A stretch of 64,000 nt of DNA, from positions 246,724,830 through 246,788,829 of the forward strand of contig OV884057.1 of assembly GCA_930367215.1 (NCBI GenBank), in the 5' to 3' direction. Below the pieces are notes generated by a model, which worked only from the letters and a program-made list of their open reading frames with translations, ran no database searches and was not told the origin of the DNA. Positions 1 to 12,000 of the stretch are shown piece by piece. The position numbers were made by a program, and so were the translations under genes. The stretch is from Pollenia angustigena. Its lineage: Eukaryota > Arthropoda > Insecta > Diptera > Polleniidae. Numbering within the stretch: the first letter of the stretch is position 1; every line of letters starts with the position of its first letter.

Positions 1-1124
1 ATCAAAATGCATATCGTGCACTTCGTGATTTTTTTGGTCAATTTGATCGTCCAAATGTGCGTACAATCGCAAAAATCGTGGAAAAATTCGAGCAAACCGG
101 GTCTGTAGAAGATGTGAGAACACCAGTGCATGCTCGTACAGCTCGTACTGCACAAAATATTGCTGCTGTTCGCGATAGTGTGGCTGAAGAGCCGTCCACC
201 TCAACTCGTTGTCGTGCCCAACAATTGCACCTCTCACGCTCGTCGTTGTTGAACATTATGCATAAAGACTTGCATTTACACGATTACAAGGTGCAATTGG
301 CTCAAGAACTAAAGCCTCTTGACCATTCCAAACGTCGTGAATGGGCAGAATGGTGGAAAGAAATGGCAACAGTGGATGATCAATTTTCGAAGAAAATCAT
401 CTTCAGTGATGAGGCACATTTTCACCTCAGTGGATTCGTCAATAAACAGAATTGCCGCATTTGGGCGAATGAGAATCCAAGAGTGATTGTCGAAAAACCA
501 ATGCACCCACAAAGAGTGACTGTTTGGTGCGGTTTATGGGCTGGCGTCATCATCGGGCCGTATTTTTTCCAAAATGAGGCCGGTCAGGCAGTTACTGTGA
601 ATGGTGTTCGCTATCGTGAGATGATAACGAACTTTTTATGGCCCGAATTGGAAGATATGGATGTGGACGATATGTGGTTTCAGCAGGACGGTGCCACTTG
701 CCACACAGCTAACGAAACAATGGCTCTTTTGCGCAACAAATTCAATGGCCGTGTTATCTCACGTAATGGCGATGTCAATTGGCCGCCAAGATCATGTGAT
801 TTGACACCGTTGGACTTTTTTCTTTGAGGTTATTTGAAAGAAAAGGTGTACGTCGATAACCCAGCAACAATTCAAGAGCTAAAGGATGAGATAATTCGGC
901 ACATTAACGGCATAGAACCTCCATTATGCCTCAGGGTCATCGAAAATTTGGACCATCGGATGGAGGTGTGCCGCCGTGGTCGCGGCGCCCATTTGGCCGA
1001 TATTTTGTTCCATACATAATTGAGTAATACCAATATATCATAATAAAATATAATTACAAAAATTTCCTAAATAGTTTGTGTTTTATTCAAAATCAACATC
1101 GGCCCTTGAAATTTAACCACCCTT
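1..1124 (+). mobile_element. rosa-type (DD41D) mariner, copy 1, cut by window edge
   Basis: The 3' part of a mariner closely similar to the complete copy at 34,395-35,680. The 3' terminal inverted repeat ends TTTAACCACCCTT at 1124 and is followed by the TA target duplication at 1125-1126. The 5' TIR and the first codons lie outside the window. It borders a LINE whose reading frame is open from about 1129, so the mariner probably landed in that LINE. Confidence 0.93.
3..1019 (+). pseudogene. DD41D mariner transposase, N-terminally cut, one nonsense codon
   Basis: Cut-and-paste transposase of the Tc1/mariner superfamily. The frame is already open at position 3 and carries the helix-turn-helix region. 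The three catalytic aspartates lie in IFSDEAHFHL, WFQQDGATCH and LTPLDFFL. Counting from the second to the third gives 41 intervening residues, the DD41D signature of the rosa family first found in Ceratitis rosa. A tryptophan codon seen as TGG in the 34-kb copy is TGA at 825-827, directly after the third aspartate motif; the frame then continues to TAA at 1017-1019. The protein is therefore probably inactive. Apart from this codon the copy is well preserved, which suggests a fairly recent insertion. Confidence 0.9.
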
Positions 1125-1128
1125 TACA

Positions 1129-2871
1129 TATAAAGGTCCTTCTATTGACTTTTCACTCGGTCGCCAACTTCTAAGTCTTTACCCTTCAACCAACATATCT
1201 TTCACAACTCAATTTCACTATTTCTCATACACTGCTCTTCAACCATTCGCTTATTCACAAAATCAAAGTCTTTATCAATCAACTACTTATTCGGATGCAA
1301 ATTTTGATGATTCAAACAGTTATCCATATACACTTACCGCTAATCAAACAATTAATATTCCATTGCTGGATGTTTCTACAGTTGCTCATGGATTAAGAAA
1401 GCTTAAATTTTCCTACAAAAGTGGACCTGATAAAATTCCTAGTTTTATCTTAATTAAATATGCAGACGTTTTAGCTATTCCATTAACACTTATGTTTAAT
1501 ACATCAATAAAATATGGGTATTTTCCAAATAAATGGAAAGATTCCTTCATTATTCCGCTATTTAAATCTGGAAACAAGTCCGACATTACAAATAATCGAG
1601 GTATTGCCAAATTAAGTATTATACCAAAATTTTTTGAAAAACTTATAACGGAACACCTATGTCATCAAGTCAACACTTTAATTTCTCCCTTCCAACACGG
1701 TTTTCAAAAAAGATGTTCAACTTCAACAAATTTATTACAACTTACTACAATAGTCAATCGCGGGTTTCTTGAAAGAAAACAAACAGACTTCAGCAAAGCT
1801 TTTGATAAAGTCAATCACAAACTTCTTATAAAGAAATTACACTTGATGGGATTTGCTAATGTTAGCTTAATGTGGATTAACTCATATTTAACAAATAGAA
1901 AGCAAAGCGTACTTTTCAACAATGAATCTTCGAAAAATATAAACGTATCATCCGGGGTACCACAGGGCAGCCACCTTGGACCGCTTTTATTTTCCTTGTT
2001 TATAAACGATTTACCACAAGTTATTCAGTTTTCAAGTATTTTAATGTATGCTGATGATGTGAAAATTTTCTTGAGTATTAGTGAATACTCCAACCATGTT
2101 TTACTTCAAAATGACTTGGATTCGTTTTACAAATGGTGTAATTCAAATTTAATGGAGCTGAATCTAAAAAAGTGCAAATATATGCGTTTTGTCCGAAAGC
2201 GGCCGATATCTGTAAGTTATATGCTGGGCAATTATCAACTAGAAAAAGTGGATAGCTTTTTAGATCTTGGTGTTTTATTGGATCCTAAACTAAGTTTCAT
2301 TAATCATATAACAATTATGGTAAACAAAGCCAGAGGAGTACTTGGTTTTATAAAACGGTGGGCTAAAGAGTTCAATGACCCTTATGTAACTAAAACCTTA
2401 TACACATCACTTGTGAGACCTATTTTGGAGTATGCTTCCATAATTTGGGACCCTATGTACCAAACTTATATCGACAGGATAGAATCTGTTCAAAAACAAT
2501 TCCTGTTGTTCTGTCTTCGAAGTTTAAATTTCAACCCATTAAGTCTTCCATCATATACCAGCAGGCTCGCCCTTGTTAAGCTGCCAACCTTAAAAAGCCG
2601 ACGATCTATGTTAAATGTCTCGTTTCTATTGAATATTATTAACGGTGATGTTTGTTCTGGTTTTCTGATCAACAATATTTCGTTCAACATTCCTCAACGA
2701 CCAACACGTTACTTCTCACCATTATCCGTTCAGTTTTTTAGAGCTAATTATGCAAACGCTGACCCTCTCAGGAGAATGTGTATTCAATTTAATGAACTGT
2801 TTAGATTGATAGATTTTTCTTTAAATACTAATATAACTAAAAGTAAAATAATAATTTTTTTAAATTCATAA
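1129..2871 (+). pseudogene. LINE reverse transcriptase, I/Jockey-group, 5' truncated
   Basis: Reverse transcriptase and C-terminal part of a non-LTR retrotransposon. The frame is open from about 1129; the recognisable RT begins near 1363. Visible blocks are GPDKIP, the FPNKWKDSFIIPLFK region, QHGF, DFSKAFDKVNHKLL (motif A), SGVPQGSHLGPLLF, and LMYADDVKIF with the catalytic YADD. Next to motif A the sequence reads ERKQTDFSKAFD, where relatives usually have about four more residues, so a small in-frame deletion is likely. The segment upstream (about 1200-1360) encodes a Gln/Ser/Tyr-rich linker. The endonuclease half is absent, apparently displaced by the rosa copy upstream. A (TAAA)n tail follows at 2942-2974. 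The exact clade is uncertain. Confidence 0.85.
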
Positions 2872-2941
2872 TTAATTATTTTATGTGAGTTATTAACATT
2901 TGTGTTGTATAAATAGTCTGTAAGGATTAATTCCATAGACG

Positions 2942-2974
2942 AATAAATTAAATAAATAAATAAATAAATAAATA
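2942..2974 (+). repeat. (TAAA)n 3' tail of LINE
   Basis: Short AATA/TAAA tandem tail directly downstream of the LINE 3' UTR. It is the 3' signature of the retrotransposon and marks its end. Confidence 0.85.
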
Positions 2975-5137
2975 GACGTGTCCATTGACCCTTGATTCAC
3001 TCTGCAACTTTTAAGTATTCACTACCTCTACAAACAAACTCAATTATTCCTCATCCATGGTTCCTCGACTCTTAGCTCACTTACAAAATCCAGGTCTTCA
3101 CCGGTCTTGGGCCGGTCCCTCGACCGTTCCTTCATCCACTTCCAGCATCACCACTCTGAATCATTACCCATTTTGACAACCTCAATAAATGTACTACTCA
3201 TAAAACTTATCTCTATGCACAAACGCACCTCTTCTCAAGAGAAGTACACTCCTTGCAAAAAAAAATTAATCTTTTACAAGGAGTATGCCTTTGGGGCCTC
3301 AAAAAATAGTCAGCGTTGTGCCGTAGCACGGAGAGCTATGGACTAGCCTGGTACCAGATAGGATCTTTGTAAGCCACGATCTCAATTTTCAATTTCTAAT
3401 TACAGCCGAAATGCAAAACCATAAGGTGAAATATCCTTAAAATTATGCCTATTATCTCACCATAGATGAAAGGGGTATACAAAAGTTCGTATTTTGTATA
3501 TAAGTTCGTCATTTCTGTTGTAATTTCTACAATATTAATCCTAATGAGTAGCGGAATTTATTTAACAATGTCTGTCTTTCTATCCTTCGGTTTGTCAGTG
3601 TGTTGGTTGAGATTGTTTTTTGGAAGACCCAAGAAATGCAAATTCGGATTAATAGTTTTATAATAATATTACTGGTAAAATTTTCTGTTAAAATTTAGCC
3701 AGATCGGTTTACAATTAACTGAAATTTTAGCAAATAACTACGACTGCCTCTGATTTTTACCCTTCTTTTTTTCTTAATGCTGGTTCACCCTCTTTAAATT
3801 TAAGCCGTTAAGTCTTGAAGAGCTTTTAGAAGAGAAGGGAAAAGACAATGCCATTTAGTTTCCTCTCTCTCTCTCTCTCTCCTAAAAACTAAAGCCTTGA
3901 TAGCCAAATCTTGCGGAGTGTGAACCAGCACTTACTTTCATTCAAAATAAACTGAAATACTGGTGGTTATTTTCGAGGCTAAAATATGACTCCTAGAACA
4001 TTTAAGCTTAAATTTTAACGGTCCCATTTTATAAATTGTTGGCGTCTGGCTGGTGTAAACATACATTTTTGTTTGCCCGAAAGGACAACGACTGTCGTTC
4101 TATCGTGTGGAACGGGGCATGTAGTGTGGTGAGTTGTCGCCTTTTGTTTTTTTATTCACTCTTGTCATAAAACTTCATCCAGTCAGACGTCGGCAAATAA
4201 AGTTAAATATAAAAAAAAACCTAAAGAAAAACTAACTCAAATTAAATAAAAGATAAAAGACAAAATTAAAGAAATTAAATATTGATTAAAAATAAGCCAC
4301 AACCAAAAGGTGCCATTGAGCCACAGAAAATATGGGTTTGTTTTGAATACCACCATGCATTAATCCAGAACCAGGTTACCCCATTTGCACCCAAACATTA
4401 GAAATATTTTGAAAACTCTCATCTCTTTTGAAACCCAAAAGACAGACACCTGTCCGCTTGTTTTTCTAATGAGAGAGACAGATAATATTATTATTTACTT
4501 ACCACGTTACACATGCTGGTTTTACTTTTGTTGTACTGGCCCCTTTCTCAATTAGAAGACACCAGCAGCATAACCGATATACGGTTTCGTAATTATTTTA
4601 CTTTAACAATTTGATGTACTTAACTAAACAATTTAAAAAAAATAGAATATGGGAATTTTTTACACAAAACAAGCAAATCGTTTTTTATAGATAACTAAAA
4701 ATTTATTTTTGATAGTTAAATTATATAAAATAACTGAATAATCCTTTGTTCTTTACGGAGTATGTAGTTAATTTTTTGACGGTTAATTTATATAAAATGA
4801 CGGAAAATTCATTTGTTTTTACGGAATTCGCGGTTGAATTTGTGACACTAAAAATTAAATGGACTTTTCGCTATTTTTTAAATTACATTTTCATTTAATT
4901 TAACATACAGAAGACTAAACATATTAACTGCAACTGAAAATCCGTATTAATGTGCACTAGTTTTTTTAATAAATGTTAGAATCATTTAAAAATAAATTTG
5001 CTTGGAATTTTAAATGTTAATTTATTTAAAAATGACTGATCGGAATACCTCTAAAGTAAACTAAAGTCCGTTACTGTAATAATATTGTGAGTGTAAATGC
5101 CCTACCAGAATATCTTTAACAATTATCAGAAACTAGC
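2975..5137. other. AT-rich stretch without recognised genes
   Basis: No supportable coding region. It holds a pyrimidine microsatellite (TC)n at 3862-3882 and a small hairpin formed by ACTCCTTGC and GCAAGGAGT-like arms near 3247-3286. About 2975-3110 is diffusely similar to about 1131-1290 on the other side of the LINE. Confidence 0.6.
3862..3882 (+). repeat. (TC)n microsatellite
   Basis: Uninterrupted CT/TC dinucleotide run of about 20 bases. Confidence 0.95.
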
Positions 5138-5184
5138 AGAATGTAATGCATTTTCTGGTCCGCTACGGCCTTCATCAGCATTCT
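5138..5184 (-). ncRNA. hammerhead-ribozyme-like motif (candidate)
   Basis: On the minus strand the core CTGATGA is followed by a GC-rich stem II (GGCCG / CGG-A-CC), then GAAA, a self-complementary AATGCATT stem III and A at position 17. Stem I (AGAATG with CATTCT) pairs perfectly over six bases and closes the motif. Deviation: positions 10.1/11.1 would be A/A rather than G/C, which should lower activity. It is a single copy with no repeat unit visible around it. It could be a remnant of a Penelope-like element or retrozyme, or chance. Confidence 0.5.
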
Positions 5185-5206
5185 CAAAAAAATGATTAAT
5201 ATACAT

Positions 5207-6608
5207 TAGAGCGACTCACCAAAAAAAGTGCTCGATGTACCCTCCTAAAAATGAACCTTGGGCTATTTTAAGATTACATTTTAAATATTTCGGCTCCAGG
5301 GTTGACCTCTCGTGAGCTGGACCATTTTGAAAAAGGGTCTATTTTTGCATATTTTGTTACTTTAAGAATCTGTGTCCTTACCAACATATACAAGTTGGGT
5401 ATCGTAAGAAAGGTTTTTTTAAGGCGCGTCTAACTGTATATAAAATTTGTCCAAGGACAATCATCCATGTCCTTTTTTTAAGGATTTTCTGTAAAAAACG
5501 GTTTTTGAATTTTTTGTTCGGGGTTGTTTGTAATAATAGTGCCAAATTAACATATTTTAATCCTCAGTCGATTTAATTAAAAACGTGTCTCAGCTTTTTT
5601 TGAAATTCGTGCTAGTTCGCGTTTTGACAAAAATGCAATGGGGTGGTAACCCTTTGTTTTAAATAGGGCAATATGGGTATCAAATTTTATCTTTTGCCAA
5701 GTATATCATCTTTGTATGTAAATAACTTAGATTTGTGCAAATTAGATGCATTTTACACGGTGCTCTGGAATATATTTAAATTCGATTTTGTAGTAACTCT
5801 AATATGATAGCGGATTTAGTTTCTAGATCATGTATGGATGAAAATAGGACTAAAGAAAGAAAAAAAGAAATGATCCACGACTTTTTGGCGGCATAATTTT
5901 TTCGCAAATAAAAAAAAATTCAGGTCGTGGAACATTTCTTTTTTTCTTTCTTTAGTCCTATTTTCATCCATACATGATCTAGAAACTAAATCCGCTATCA
6001 TATTAGAGTTACTACAAAATTGCATTTATTCCAGAGCACCATGTAAAATGCATCTAATTTGCACAAATCTAAATTATTTACATACAAAGATGATAAACTT
6101 GGCAAAAGATAAAATTTGATACCCATATTTCCCTATTTAAAACGAAGGGTTACCACCCCATTGCATTTGTGACAAAACGCGAACTAGCACGAATTTCAAA
6201 AAAAGCTGAGACACGTATTTAATTAAATCGACGAAAGATTAAAATATGTTAATTTGGCACTTTAATTACAAACAACCCCGAACAAAAAATTAAAAAACCG
6301 GTTTTTTTTACAAAAAATCCTTAAAAAAAGGACATGGATGATCGTCCTTGGACAAATTTTATATACAGTTGGACGCGCCTTAAAAAAAACCTTTCTTACG
6401 ATACCCAACTTGTATACGTTGGGAAGGAAACAGATTTTTAAAGTAACAAAACATGCAAAAATAGACCCTTTTTCAAACTGGTCCAGCTCACGAGAGGTCA
6501 ACCCTGGAGCCGAATTATTTAAAATGTCATCTTAAAAAAGTCCAAGGTTCATTTTTAGGAGGGTACATCGAGCACGAATTTTGCTTCCATACAACTTGAG
6601 TCGCTCTA
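5207..6608. mobile_element. foldback hAT-like element, arms about 690 bp
   Basis: Almost the whole element is one inverted repeat: 5207-5890 pairs with 5925-6608 around a short AT-rich centre. It begins TAGAGCGACTCA and ends TGAGTCGCTCTA. The flanks carry a perfect 8-bp direct repeat, ATATACAT, at 5199-5206 and 6609-6616, which is the length typical of hAT transposition. There is no coding capacity; short ORFs within the arms are mirror images of one another. Confidence 0.9.
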
Positions 6609-6928
6609 ATATACATAATTAAAATTTAAAAAAATTGCTTTCTTAACACAAGTCATAAAATATATCACGCACATGTATTCCAAATCTGGTGCGAAAATCT
6701 CCGCAAAATTAAACCCAATCCAGTTCTGTAATGGGGTAAATCAAAAAAAGTTTCGTTCCTAAGGTAACGGTAATAAACCCAAGTCAGTGGATCCAGTAAT
6801 TAATGGCAATTTACTTACTCAAACTCAATATATTTTCGAATTTTCTTTTTTGACTTGGTTCGCTTCAGCTCTGAGCCCTCCATTTAAGATTCGCTAAAGC
6901 CGAACATATTGCGCTCTTACTTGGTAAG

Positions 6929-8355
6929 CAGGGCTGCCAGATAAATTTGTGAGAAAATCGTCAGTTTCCTGAGAAATCGGACAACTTAAAATTTAGTTGT
7001 TTTTAAACAATTTTTGTTCGATTAAAAAAAAACATTCAAACAAAAACATATTAATTTCATACCCAGCTAGCATTTTCAAACGTGTAAGAGCTACTGGGAG
7101 TCTCATGAAGAGCGATTTGATCGTCCATGACCGCATTTTTTAATCGTAGAAGATTTCTCTTACGGGAAAAACTGTACCACGAGTGAGATTCTTCCATAGC
7201 ACAGTGAAAGACGCTTCTTCAATCGTTGTGGGAATCGTTTAAGAGGTGGGTAAAGATAACACTGCGTCACAAATTTCCAGCAAAGTCGTGACCAAATGAA
7301 TCAGAAACCTAATCTTGATGTAAAATTGTCCGCTGAATCCGAATATGAAAAAAAGGGCAAAATTGCAAACAATCATCAAATTTATAATGAAGTTTGAAAT
7401 TTTGTCCACTATAACTCTGCCATTTATTGACTCATCTTCACAAACGACCCATGGTTATTTTAGATATTTTAAAGCCTTTCACGAAAAAGAAAGAAAAACA
7501 TAAACTTTTGAAGATATTTGCATTTCAGTCACATCATCTTTTTTTTAAAACACAAATGACGGTTATTATGGAATATCTTAAAAACTGTTCTACTTTTGAC
7601 AAGTCTGATTCAGCGGACAATTTTACATAAAGATTAGGTGTCAGATTCATTTGGTCAAAAAACTGTCAAGTAGTGTAATCGAGCGAGACTTTCATGTCAA
7701 TATTCTCTTACAACTCGTGAAATGCTTGCCGTATAATTGTTGAAAATATGATTTCATAAATGATAAAAGGTTCATTCGATGATGGTTTGACGAAAGATAA
7801 ACAAAGCGTAAAATTGTTGTTCTTGTTCTCTGAAAATAATCTAAGGTTTTCTTAAGACTTGCATATTACAGCCGTGCCTAAACAAAAGCGGCACGAGTTT
7901 TCTAGTTTTTGAATAGAGTGGCCTAAACGCTTTGCAATTGGAAAACCCGATTTTACAGCTCGTTTAGTAGTGAAGTTTGCCGCTATTGTTAATAAATAAT
8001 GGCAATTTAGCTATTTTTTTGTCAATCTATCGCGTTTATCTTTATTTTTATTTATAATTTGTGGGTTTTATTAAACAAGAAAGCTATCACTACTGTTCGT
8101 GACACAACGTTAACGCTCTTGCTTTGGTATGGCATATCAGCGTAAAAGCTAAGCGAAAGAAAACGTTCCGCCTTCCGCTCTTATAAACATTCCAAGATTA
8201 AAAACGGAAATTGTCAGAAAATGTAATGTTTTATTCAGACTTTGGAGACTGAAAAAATCGTCACTTTTAAGACAAAAATCAGCATATCGGAACTTTGCTA
8301 ACTTCAGAACAAAAATCGTCAAAAATACGATAAATCGTAAAATCTGGCAGCCCTG
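6929..8355. mobile_element. non-autonomous hAT element with 8-bp TSD
   Basis: Terminal inverted repeats CAGGGCTGCCAGAT and ATCTGGCAGCCCTG are perfect over 14 bp. The flanks carry a perfect 8-bp TSD, TTGGTAAG, at 6921-6928 and 8356-8363. No transposase is recognisable inside. An internal inverted repeat pairs about 7291-7340 with about 7608-7655 (GTCCGCTGAATC / GATTCAGCGGAC), probably an internal hairpin or a nested MITE. Confidence 0.93.
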
Positions 8356-8391
8356 TTGGTAAGTCATATCAATGAGTCAGTAGCAGTGATG

Positions 8392-9278
8392 CCAACTTTT
8401 TGAGAGCAAAAAGCACTAACAAGCACTATTTCGAACAAAAAAAGCGTAAAAAAGCACTAAGCCATTTTTACAATTAATTTAAACACAAAACAAGTTGCAT
8501 TCGACTGCGCCGAATATAAAAAACCTCCAAAATTTAAAAAAAGGCGACGGCGTTGATGGGGGACCATTTTCATTTAAAATTTTTATTACCTTAAACATAT
8601 TTTTATTTTTCGAATTTATTCTATGAGTTAAATTTCACGTCTGTATTTAAAAAGCTTTTTTGTAATAGTTCTATTCCTTTAATTTTTCAGAAATGACTTT
8701 ATACACTATCAGACTATTATATTGTATTTCTGTTTACATTTTACCTTAGCCTTCCTTTGGAAAGCAATGAAGTATATTCCAAAGGAAGGCTAAGGTAAAA
8801 TGTAAAAAGAAAATACAATATAATAGTCTGATAGTGTATAAAGTCATTTCTGAAAAATTAAAGGAATAGAACTATTACAAAAAAGCTTTGTAAAATACAG
8901 ACCTGAAATTTAACTCATAGAATAAATTCGAAAAATAAAAAAATGTTTAATATAATATAAAGTAACCTTCACAAGGAAATAATTCCCAGTTTCTAATTTT
9001 TATTACCTTCAATAAAAATAATGTCATTCAAATCATTACATGACTCAAAATAGTTGTTTATTTTTCCATTCACAATTCCTAATATTTTTTTCAAGCCATT
9101 TTCTATTTTTGAAAAAATGTTTACCGAAAACAAATACATCGTTTTTATAACGGTTACTAAATATATTTTCAACGCTAAAAAGTGCAACGTTTTGTAAAAT
9201 TTCCAAATTGCACTAAGGGCACTAACGAAAAATTTAAAAAGCACCAAGTTAGTGCTTTTTTTTAGTTTGGCACTAAGG
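8392..9278. mobile_element. hAT-like MITE with imperfect termini
   Basis: The left end (AGTGATGCCAACTTTTTGAG, then AAAAAGCACTAAC) is mirrored by the right end (GTTAGTGCTTTTTTTT then AGTTTGGCAC). The TIRs are imperfect and no clear TSD is seen, so the boundaries are approximate. It encloses the hairpin at 8592-8952. Confidence 0.5.
8592..8952. repeat. long hairpin, arms about 170 bp
   Basis: The two arms are near-perfect reverse complements meeting around 8771-8775 (CCTTCCTTTGG ... CCAAAGGAAGG). No coding capacity. It is likely a foldback MITE or an inverted duplication inside the surrounding hAT-like element. Confidence 0.85.
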
Positions 9279-9684
9279 ATAAATTTCAAAATAGAAACAT
9301 GTTTAAAAAATTTTTTTTAAAAAAACTTTGAAATTTGGATTTTGTTAAAAATTAAAACATTTTTATTTTAAGAGTTTTAAGCCCATAAAGAAAAAACAAT
9401 CTTTTTACTTCTCTAGAAGCACACATATATTTTACCACTAACCCTTTTTATTTGTACTAATCTTGTCGAAAGCTTAAAACAGCTTATATGACCGACTTAT
9501 TTTCCATTCTTGATTCGAGAACATGCGAAGCTTATGCATATGCTGATGATATTCAGCTTTTATTTTTTGATTCACAATCTTCTGCGAATCTTCAATATAT
9601 AGTAAACAATACCTTGAGTTTGGTTGAGGAATGGATGCAATCAAATTGCCTACTGATAAATGTATCTAAGACAAATGTCATGGG

Positions 9685-11811
9685 ATTTGTGATGGTGACA
9701 AATTGTCTTATTTGGTTGAAAAGATCTAAAATTTTGTTATAATTATATTATGGTTTCGGTTTAAAAATATACACCTGGGGGAAGGGGAAAAAAAAAATAA
9801 AATAATTTTCGATTAGAAATATACTGGCACATATAGTTGGCTTAGACTTTTTTTTTATATATTTCAATGAAAATTTTCTTCAAATAAAATTTGTCTATAG
9901 ATTTGTATCGTACATTTACGGAAGTTTAATTTCAAAAATAAGAGCTTCAAAAGGGAGAAATAAAACCAGGGGAAAAATAACAAGGAATCTTTAACAAATC
10001 TATTTATCTAGCTGAAACATTATTGGTGAGCATTAAGTTTTGTTTAAGAAAAGTTTGGGTAGCATTCTAATCCCGGATTGGTAGTTTACCGATTTTTTTT
10101 TATTTGTTTAACAGTTCTTAACTTTTGTGGTGGTTCAAGGAAATTAACTGCTATCTCGGGAGGTACGGAATCTTCAGGATAAAGTTTCCAGCTACCCTAG
10201 CACATTTTAGAACCATTCAAAGAGAAGTTTCTTACAATTTCTGGTGGCGAATCTATTTAAGGAAAATACCATATTAGTGTCTTCATAATAGGAAAACGCG
10301 TTAAAATTCTTATCTAAATAAGGTGACCATCATCATTTGCATTTCTCGTGTGGGTGTTTTTTTTTTATTCAAAAATAAGTTTTTTTATAAGAAAAATTAT
10401 TCGTTCCTTGCGCTGGCCAACTTTAGTGTCTAGATGCAGTAGCAAGTTAAACTTCTATCTATAGTTTTTGTGAAAAAAAGTATCTTAAGTTTCTAATGGC
10501 TCTTTTTTGAACTTTAATTTCTTTTTCGACGATCTTTTATCTAATTACGGTTAAATTCATGATTGTTGTTGTTAGTTATTATTTAAACTCAACTTTGTTT
10601 AACTTACCTTTGATTACCTTTCAATTTTTGCTTGTTTTAAAAAAAAAGGTTATATGGTCACCTAATTTAATTTTAAATTTTCTTATGAATTAAAACTAAT
10701 TAAAAATTGTACACGTTACAAAAATACTAATACATAAAAAAAAAGTAAACACTAAATGGACATATTTTTTAAAATCCAAGACACATTCATAAGTTGAAGG
10801 GGGTTTTGTTATCAAGGAGATGCAAACTTTCTAGAGTAACAGAATCCTCACGAAAATTAACCATACTCTCGTTACCCTTTTTAATTTTTATTAAATTAAG
10901 TAATATCAATACGAAACCGACAACTGTCAACTGGCGCCTGCTGACATCGTTGGAAAAGCATGTAAGTTTTTTTGTTGATCCGCCATATTTATACTTACTC
11001 TCATACACCCAAAATAGTTAATTTTTTTTTTAATATACGTAACATGAATATATTGTAATTCCTTAAACAATACTATACCTCCATTTTGTTTTTTTTTATA
11101 TTTTATTCTGGCAACTAAGGTTACCAGATTAGACGCAAGTTATTGCTATTAGTTTTTATTTTTACAAATGTTCACTTTACGTTATTAATATTAACTCCGC
11201 GAACTTATAATACATCTTCATACCTATAATCAATTCTTGTTTTTATTCACTATTAATTTAAACTGTAATTTACCTTAAAATTAAACCTATTTTTTTCCCT
11301 GTGTTTTAATGGTGACCAATAAGTTTTTTTTTTTTAAAGTCATTAAAAATTCTTTTCATTAATTACCTAATCTTTTAAATATATTTTAATAATTATAAAT
11401 AAATAGTGATTTGGTTTGCTATGGAATTTTAAGTTTTTATTCAATATTGTGAAAGGTGAAGTCACAGATATGGTATAGTTTTGTTATATAATTTTTTATG
11501 TTGGGCTGACAACCGAAATTTCAGAATCTGTCAGCATGGTGGGTGGGCATGGAAATAGTGTAGCGATTACCACCATCAGCTACACTTCAATCATCAACCA
11601 ATTTCTTTTCTTTTATTTTTCTTCTATCAATTCAATGTTGGTCAATGTATAATTTATGTTAATGTTGCAATGCTACCTAAAGTAAAGTCTGTTGTAACCG
11701 GTTTTAAAATCTTTCAATTTGAATACATGTTATTTGGGAACTTAACACACCCCCTAACGACGAGCACGGCCGAATATTACAGGTAGCCTTTTTCCCAATA
11801 AGAATAAAACC
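9685..11811. other. insertion of unresolved type within the LINE
   Basis: About 2.1 kb of AT-rich, non-coding DNA separates two consecutive pieces of LINE coding sequence (…MGF and MNRYRL…). It contains a small TIR element at 10,321-10,663. The outer termini and a TSD are not clear, so it may be composite. A possible TG-starting solo-LTR-like piece lies near 11,499. Confidence 0.5.
10321..10663. mobile_element. small TIR element (MITE)
   Basis: Perfect 10-bp terminal inverted repeats, AGGTGACCAT and ATGGTCACCT, bound 343 bp of non-coding AT-rich sequence. No convincing TSD was found. Related ATGGTGACMAAT words occur near 9692 and 11,308. Confidence 0.5.
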
Positions 11812-12000
11812 CCGATGAATCGTTACAGATTGGTTCCTCCGCGTTTTCGTATTCAAATTGATGGCCAATGTATAGACTGGGTTGAGAAAATGCGAGTTTT
11901 AGGAGTGTTACTTGATGATAAACTTTCATATACCTTTCATATTAACAAGGTAATTTCTAGTGTTAATTTTACTCTTCGTCGTTTATACTCCCTTAACGCT

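Noticed and set aside
10787..11021. Overlapping ORFs on both strands
   Set aside because: Mutual shadows of about 75 codons in non-coding insertion DNA; no motif.
11499..11745. Possible solo LTR (TGTTGGGCTGAC … TTAACA)
   Set aside because: TG and CA ends can be found, but no TSD or matching LTR elsewhere; too weak for a call.
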